Below, piece after piece: positions 5,380-9,311 of a DNA stretch of 9,311 nt; the stretch's first letter is position 1; every line of letters starts with the position of its first letter. The notes beneath the pieces were generated by a model that had not been told where the DNA came from, ran no database searches, and saw nothing but the letters and a program-made list of their open reading frames with translations. Origin of the DNA: Clostridia bacterium (GTDB lineage: Bacteria; Bacillota; Clostridia; Oscillospirales; CAG-272). The stretch lies in NCBI GenBank assembly GCA_017408535.1, contig JAFQUL010000229.1, positions 1 to 9,311 on the forward strand, given 5' to 3'. The position numbers were made by a program, and so were the translations under genes.

Positions 5380-6546
5380 TCAAAATTCGGTGAGCGGACT
5401 CATTTCACGAAGACGTGCCACAGCCTTCGGAACCTGCTCAAGTATATAATCGATGTCTTCATCGGTATTGTCGTGTGAAACGGTAAGACGGAGAGAACCG
5501 TGTGCCTTCTCTGCGGGAAGACCGATAGAAAGCAGAACGTGTGAGGGCTCAAGAGATGCGGAGGAGCAAGCAGATCCGGTAGAGCCTGCGATTCCCGCCA
5601 TATCAAGAAGGAGAAGAAGGCTCTCACCCTCGATAAACTCAAACGCCACGTTAACGTTACCGGGGAGACGCTTGTCCCTTGAACCGTTAAGACGGGTGTG
5701 AGGTATCTTGAGCAGACCGTCGATAAGTCTGTCACGCATTGCGGCAACGCGCTCCATATCGGAAAGAGAAGCCGTTGCATCATCAATGGCCTGGGCAAGT
5801 GCCGCAGCAAAAGCTACGTTCTCTGTTCCCGCTCTCTGACCTCTCTCCTGTCCGCCGCCGGAGATAAGTCGGTCAATGACCACACCGCGGCGAATATAAA
5901 GAGCACCGATACCCTTGGGAGCATGCATCTTATGTCCTGACATGGACAGCATATCAACACCAAGCTCCTTGACGTTTATGTCAACCGCGCCTACTGCCTG
6001 TACCGCATCGGTGAAAAAGAGTATTCCCTTTTCGTGAGCGGCGGCGGCAAGCTCCTTAATAGGCTCAATGGTTCCGATCTCGTTGTTGGCGAATATTACC
6101 TCAGCCAAAATAGTGGAAGGGGTAATAGCGGCTGTAAGATCCTCTACCGAAACGATACCGTCACCGTCAACGGGAAGGTAGGTAACGGAAAAGCCGTCCT
6201 TCTCGAGTCCGCGGCAGGTCTCAAGAACTGCGGGATGCTCGATAACGGTAGTGATTATGTGATTTTTCTCAGGGTTTTTGCGGCGGGCGGCAAAGGCAGC
6301 ACCCTTGATCGCCCAGTTATCTGCCTCAGAACCGCAGGAGGTGAAGAATATCTCACGTGCCTCGGCACCGATGGCGGCAGCCACACGGCTGCGTGCGTTA
6401 TCTATTGCGGCTTTTGCCTCTCTGCCCTTTCTGTGAAGGCTGGAGGGGTTGCCCCATCCCTCCTCAAAGTAGGGGAGCATTGCACGTCTGACCGATTCGG
6501 ATACAGGCGTGGTAGCCGCGTTATCTGCATATACGTAACGTTCCAA
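5380..6546 (-). CDS. nifS: Cysteine desulfurase, NifS/IscS class (PLP-dependent), TTG start
   Basis: The 388-residue enzyme removes sulfur from L-cysteine, giving alanine and a protein-bound persulfide that feeds iron-sulfur cluster assembly. Visible landmarks are the N-terminal YADNAATTPVSE, His104 in VIEHPAVLE (stacks on PLP), NNEIGTIEPI, Asp180 and Gln183 in TDAVQAVG, the PLP lysine Lys206 in SMSGHKMHAPKG, RAGTEN, and the catalytic cysteine Cys327 in GSACSSASLEPSHVL on the long class I loop. The length is normal. The start is TTG at 6546: AGAGG (6554-6558) is seven bases upstream, an in-frame TAG lies just above it, and the next ATG is 22 codons in and would remove the conserved start. It is followed by the scaffold gene after 22 bases, the usual partner. 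Confidence 0.97.
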   Translation of the reverse strand: MERYVYADNAATTPVSESVRRAMLPYFEEGWGNPSSLHRKGREAKAAIDNARSRVAAAIGAEAREIFFTSCGSEADNWAIKGAAFAARRKNPEKNHIITTVIEHPAVLETCRGLEKDGFSVTYLPVDGDGIVSVEDLTAAITPSTILAEVIFANNEIGTIEPIKELAAAAHEKGILFFTDAVQAVGAVDINVKELGVDMLSMSGHKMHAPKGIGALYIRRGVVIDRLISGGGQERGQRAGTENVAFAAALAQAIDDATASLSDMERVAAMRDRLIDGLLKIPHTRLNGSRDKRLPGNVNVAFEFIEGESLLLLLDMAGIAGSTGSACSSASLEPSHVLLSIGLPAEKAHGSLRLTVSHDNTDEDIDYILEQVPKAVARLREMSPLTEF

Positions 6547-6612
6547 GAAATTGCCTCTTTTCTATGCGTAATCTATATAAAATATTTGCAGTGCTGAATT
6601 TACTTAAACAAA

Positions 6613-6641
6613 ATTCTACCGCATATTATATGATATACCAA
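6613..6641 (-). promoter_or_regulatory. Candidate sigma-A promoter of the nifS-nifU operon
   Basis: On the minus strand TTGGTA (6636-6641) is followed after 17 bases by TAGAAT (6613-6618), matching the consensus at four and five of six positions. It lies about 65 bases before the TTG start. An overlapping TATAAT (6624-6629 region, within CATATAATATG) has no -35 at a proper distance. No binding site of an Rrf2-type repressor was recognised. Confidence 0.45.
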
Positions 6642-6721
6642 AACACACTGCTTTTCAAGAACAACATCAAACTATTCCTTGTTAATTTTTTATGAACAAA
6701 GGATTTGATTTTTATTGATAC

Positions 6722-6750
6722 TTGACAAAGCTTTTTTATTGTTTTATAAT
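6722..6750 (+). promoter_or_regulatory. Perfect-consensus sigma-A promoter of the glucokinase gene (TTGACA-N17-TATAAT)
   Basis: TTGACA at 6722-6727 and TATAAT at 6745-6750 are both full matches, spaced by the optimal 17 bases, in an AT-rich context. Transcription should start near 6756-6759, leaving a leader of about 95 bases. Full consensus promoters are uncommon and suggest strong or repressor-controlled expression. Confidence 0.93.
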
Positions 6751-6752
6751 TT

Positions 6753-6762
6753 TAGTATACTA
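6753..6762. other. Ten-base perfect palindrome TAGTATACTA at the expected transcription start
   Basis: The palindrome directly follows the -10 box and covers the expected start site, where a repressor could block initiation. It is short and AT-rich, so chance is a real alternative. No protein is assigned to it. Confidence 0.3.
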
Positions 6763-6824
6763 CTTTATTATAAGTCTGAAGGGAAAAACAGTAACGTATT
6801 TGCCCCGTGACAGTAAAACAAAAA

Positions 6825-6840
6825 TGCCGCTTTTGCGGCG
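6825..6840 (+). other. Small leader hairpin before the glucokinase ribosome binding site
   Basis: GCCGC (6826-6830) pairs with GCGGC (6835-6839) across a TTTT loop, with a flanking T-G wobble. It ends five bases before the GGAG site (6845-6848). It could stabilise the message 5' end or affect ribosome access. It is too short for a riboswitch and has no T run after it, so it is not a terminator. Confidence 0.5.
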
Positions 6841-6854
6841 GATCGGAGAACACT

Positions 6855-7832
6855 ATGTATTATCTTGGTATTGACCTCGGCGGAACTAATATTGCCGTCG
6901 GAATCGTTGACGAAAATTACAACATTCTCATTAAGGACAGCGTTCCTACCGGTGCTGAGCGTGAGGGCCGTGAGGTTATCCGCGACATGGCTGACCTTTG
7001 TAAGAAGCTCCTTGATGAAAAGAACATTTCTATAGACGACATCGAGTATGCAGGTATTGCTACCCCCGGTACTGCAAACAGCGACACCGGTATTGTTGAG
7101 TACGCAAACAACCTTAACTTTGAGAACTTCCCTATCGCCGACATCCTCACCGAGTTCCTCGGCGTTAAGAAGGTATATATCGAGAACGACGCTAACGCAG
7201 CTGCTCTTGCAGAGGCTGTTGCCGGCGCGGCTCAGGGCACCAAGCACTCTGTAATGATCACCCTCGGCACCGGTGTCGGCGGCGGTATCATTATCGACAA
7301 CAAGGTTTACTCCGGCTTTAACTTCGCAGGTGCTGAGCTCGGTCACATCGTTATCGAGCACGACGGTGTTCCCTGTAACTGCGGCCGTAAGGGCTGTTGG
7401 GAATCATACTCCTCCGCTCCCAGCCTTGTTCGTATGACCAAGGAGAAGATCGAGGAGTGCCGGGCAAAGGGCATCAAGACCGCTATGGAAGACGATATTG
7501 ACGGCGACCTTTCCAAGGTTTCCGCTAAGACCGCTTTCGCAGTTATGAAGGCTACCGGCGATGAGGCTGCTACCGCAGTAGTTAACAAGTACATCGCTTA
7601 CCTCGGTACCGGTATTGCAAACATCATCAACATCTTCCAGCCCGAGATACTCAGCATCGGCGGCGGTATCTGCAAGGAGGGTGACAACCTTCTCATTCCT
7701 CTTATGGCTAACATCAACTCTCAGCGTTACACCCGCGGCGACTCCAAGCAGACCGTTATCAAGGTTGCTTCTCTCGGTAACGACGCAGGTATTATCGGCG
7801 CTGCAGCTCTTGGTATTGCAAAGCTCAGATAA
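6855..7832 (+). CDS. glcK: ROK-family glucokinase
   Basis: The 325-residue cytoplasmic enzyme phosphorylates glucose with ATP to glucose 6-phosphate at the head of glycolysis. The phosphate-binding motif is at residues 5-12 (GIDLGGTN). The catalytic Asp112 lies in IENDANAAALAE. The second nucleotide-binding loop is LGTGVGGGI (137-145), and ELGH (161-164) precedes the ROK zinc motif Cys174-x-Cys176-x4-Cys181 in CNCGRKGCWE, with His164 as the remaining ligand. There is no N-terminal DNA-binding domain, so it is a kinase and not a ROK repressor. The ATG at 6855 has GGAG six bases upstream; an in-frame GTG at 6807 would add 16 residues unlike the family. Codon use is strongly skewed to AAC, GAC, GGC, AAG and TAC-type choices compared with the neighbours, as in highly expressed genes. 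Another hexose as substrate remains possible. Confidence 0.93.
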   Translation: MYYLGIDLGGTNIAVGIVDENYNILIKDSVPTGAEREGREVIRDMADLCKKLLDEKNISIDDIEYAGIATPGTANSDTGIVEYANNLNFENFPIADILTEFLGVKKVYIENDANAAALAEAVAGAAQGTKHSVMITLGTGVGGGIIIDNKVYSGFNFAGAELGHIVIEHDGVPCNCGRKGCWESYSSAPSLVRMTKEKIEECRAKGIKTAMEDDIDGDLSKVSAKTAFAVMKATGDEAATAVVNKYIAYLGTGIANIINIFQPEILSIGGGICKEGDNLLIPLMANINSQRYTRGDSKQTVIKVASLGNDAGIIGAAALGIAKLR

Positions 7833-7871
7833 GCATATTACAGGTTTACTTACCTCCTATAAAAGGTATAC

Positions 7872-7911
7872 AGACAGAGACCGTGAGTTAACTCACGGTC
7901 TCTGTCTTTTT
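7872..7911 (+). terminator. Rho-independent terminator after glucokinase, perfect 36-base palindrome
   Basis: Bases 7872-7889 are exactly complementary to 7890-7907, giving a 16-base stem with a TTAA loop, followed by a run of five T from 7907 on the plus strand. The converging lipoprotein gene ends at 7914, so the same hairpin may stop minus-strand transcripts, although its minus-strand T run is poor. Confidence 0.93.
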
Positions 7912-7913
7912 CT

Positions 7914-9227
7914 TTATTTGAGATCAAACTGCGTCATATACTCCTGCCACTCAGCCTTAAGACCCTCGTAGTCCTTCCCTAAGGCTGAAGCGATATCTCC
8001 GGTGTGATAAGCCTGCATTACCTTTTCGATCCCGTATACGTCTGCAAGATACAGTACCAGCGACTTTGTCTGTGGGTAGTTCAGCTCTCCGCCGGTTCCG
8101 CTATATTCCTTACCGCCTGCCTTCTTATATATATCGGCTACGGTATTTTGTTCAAGTCCGGAAGACACAAGAGTACAGAAGAGGTCATTATAGAGACGCA
8201 GGTCAAAATTATCCGCGTGGTCAAGCTTTCCGCCGCGTGCGGAATACTGCTCGTACAGCGTCTTATACGCCTGCGCGTATACTTCTCCTGCGGCGGCTCT
8301 CTCGTCAAAATATCCTTGCTCTGCCATAGCCAGCATCTGGATATACGAGGCAGCTATCTGGCCGTTAAAACCAAGCATCTCACCGAAATAGCTGCATATC
8401 CCTTCGCTGAGCCAAATATGGCTGTTGTCTCTTATCCCCATTGCATGCATCGCCTCGTGGAGAAGCGAATAGCTGTCATTGATGTAGATATCACCCGAAG
8501 GGTACGAGGTTTTTGAAATGCCGCTTCCGTCAAATGTCATATAGAAATTAAACTGCCTGTCGGTATCAAGTCCCTCGTCAAGAGAGTTCTCCTTAAGATA
8601 TTCTATCATCTCTCTGAGACCGTAGGTGTTACAGTAGAGGATCCCATTATACTGAGTAGGGCTCCCGATATCGAGATCCTTAAAATAATACGTTACGTTA
8701 TCGAAGGTTATCACGTATTTATAGTCAGCCGAGGAGGAAAAATCCATTGAGGAAAGGAGCGTTTCAACCTCATTTAGCTGAACGTACGTCGGCTCGAGTC
8801 CGAGGGACTCAAGAAACTCATTTTTGTATTCTACCCGTTTTTCCCTGTCAAGCAGAGCGGGTATCCCGTGTTTGTCTATAATAAACCGGAACAGTGCTTC
8901 TGCTACAGGCTGATAGCCCTCCCCGTCATAAGCAAAAAGATAGTCGTACAGCGTCAGATACGGCAGGTTAGAAGGCACAGAGAAGAACTGTGTAAGATCC
9001 TTTGGCTCTGCTCCATCTTCGTACGCCTTGAGTCCGACGAGGAGCCACTCCTCTCCGCTCGTGCGGATAGCCTCATAGCGGTCGGGGGATTCTTCAGTTA
9101 CTCTGCCGTCAGTGTCTGAGGTGACCTCTGTTTCCTCACCCTCTGGAATATCCGACGGCTGTGAGCAGGAATACAAAAACAGTAAAACAGTGAAAATCAG
9201 GATCACAAAAGCAAGCTTGTTCTTCAT
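7914..9227 (-). CDS. Lipoprotein with HEXXH zinc metallopeptidase signature (gluzincin-like)
   Basis: The 437-residue protein has a signal peptide (MKNKLAFVILIFTVLLF) and lipobox LYSC with the acylated Cys at residue 21. An acidic Glu/Asp/Thr/Ser linker follows (about 24-50), and then a large domain that should lie outside the cell. Residues 257-261 are HEAMH within SLLHEAMHAMGI, and 13 residues later comes WLSEGICSYFGE with Glu275. HEXXH followed by a W-x-S/P-E-G segment is the pattern of gluzincin-type peptidases of the peptidase-MA-like group, where the two His and the second Glu bind zinc and the Glu of HEXXH is the catalyst. Substrate is unknown. The ATG at 9227 has GGAAAGGGA about eight bases upstream. 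The gene stands alone in its direction and converges on the glucokinase gene. The 84 bases upstream to the window end hold no convincing promoter. Peptidase activity is inferred from motif only. Confidence 0.85.
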   Translation of the reverse strand: MKNKLAFVILIFTVLLFLYSCSQPSDIPEGEETEVTSDTDGRVTEESPDRYEAIRTSGEEWLLVGLKAYEDGAEPKDLTQFFSVPSNLPYLTLYDYLFAYDGEGYQPVAEALFRFIIDKHGIPALLDREKRVEYKNEFLESLGLEPTYVQLNEVETLLSSMDFSSSADYKYVITFDNVTYYFKDLDIGSPTQYNGILYCNTYGLREMIEYLKENSLDEGLDTDRQFNFYMTFDGSGISKTSYPSGDIYINDSYSLLHEAMHAMGIRDNSHIWLSEGICSYFGEMLGFNGQIAASYIQMLAMAEQGYFDERAAAGEVYAQAYKTLYEQYSARGGKLDHADNFDLRLYNDLFCTLVSSGLEQNTVADIYKKAGGKEYSGTGGELNYPQTKSLVLYLADVYGIEKVMQAYHTGDIASALGKDYEGLKAEWQEYMTQFDLK

Positions 9228-9311
9228 AAATAAATCCCTTTCCTAAACATACTCTCGCCAAATATAAATGCTTTTGAATAACTCAGACTTCTGACCGGTA
9301 TTTTTTAGCCT

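Noticed and set aside
6034..6597. 187-codon open frame on the plus strand opposite the cysteine desulfurase gene
   Set aside because: The minus-strand frame has every NifS landmark; the plus-strand product looks like no protein family and lacks a ribosome binding site.
6751..6854. Riboswitch in the glucokinase leader
   Set aside because: The leader is about 95 bases with a single five-pair hairpin and no terminator or conserved aptamer core that I recognise.
6768..7361. 197-codon open frame on the minus strand opposite the glucokinase gene
   Set aside because: It is a shadow of the codon-biased glucokinase frame, has no domain that I recognise and no ribosome binding site, and its antisense partner is a clear ROK kinase.
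9228..9311. Promoter for the HEXXH lipoprotein gene
   Set aside because: A TATATT-like box can be found on the minus strand, but no acceptable -35 box stands at the right distance, so no promoter is claimed.

Overview
The window looks like chromosomal DNA from an anaerobic Firmicute of the class Clostridia, probably an Oscillospiraceae/Ruminococcaceae-type gut bacterium. This is inferred from strong GGAGG-type ribosome binding sites, a textbook sigma-A promoter, lipoproteins with Gram-positive features, a CAP-domain surface protein with Cys-rich tandem repeats, a FliB-like cysteine-cluster protein, and an ECF sigma/anti-sigma pair of the kind common in Clostridia. No phage, plasmid, transposase, CRISPR or RNA gene was seen.

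Left part (1-2093, plus strand): the 3' part of a surface protein gene with Cys-rich repeats, a CAP-associated domain and a CAP domain. A FliB-like cysteine-cluster gene follows after one base. A long hairpin terminator closes this pair and is shared with the converging minus-strand operon.

Middle (2118-4830, minus strand): a four-gene cassette read from right to left: ECF sigma factor, single-pass membrane anti-sigma-like protein, small three-helix membrane protein, lipoprotein. All but the first gap are tight, and Shine-Dalgarno sites settle the starts. The sigma/anti-sigma spacer is unusual. It holds two diverged copies of a structured repeat; one copy carries an extra branched-hairpin module, and its end supplies the sigma gene's last codon and stop. 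A possible ECF-type promoter precedes the sigma gene, so the cassette may be autoregulated.

Right-middle (4891-6641, minus strand): a two-gene iron-sulfur assembly operon, NifS-type cysteine desulfurase then NifU/IscU-type scaffold. It has a candidate promoter and a strong terminator. The desulfurase starts with TTG, and the scaffold has an added Cys/His-rich tail.

Right part (6722-9311): a plus-strand ROK-family glucokinase gene behind a perfect-consensus promoter. Its codon use suggests high expression, and a perfect palindromic terminator ends it. Converging on it is a minus-strand lipoprotein gene with an HEXXH metallopeptidase signature. The last 84 bases are the upstream region of that gene; no convincing promoter was seen there.

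Most genes are ordinary. The parts most worth a second look are the repeat-filled spacer in the sigma/anti-sigma operon and the unassigned membrane protein and lipoprotein that the operon carries.
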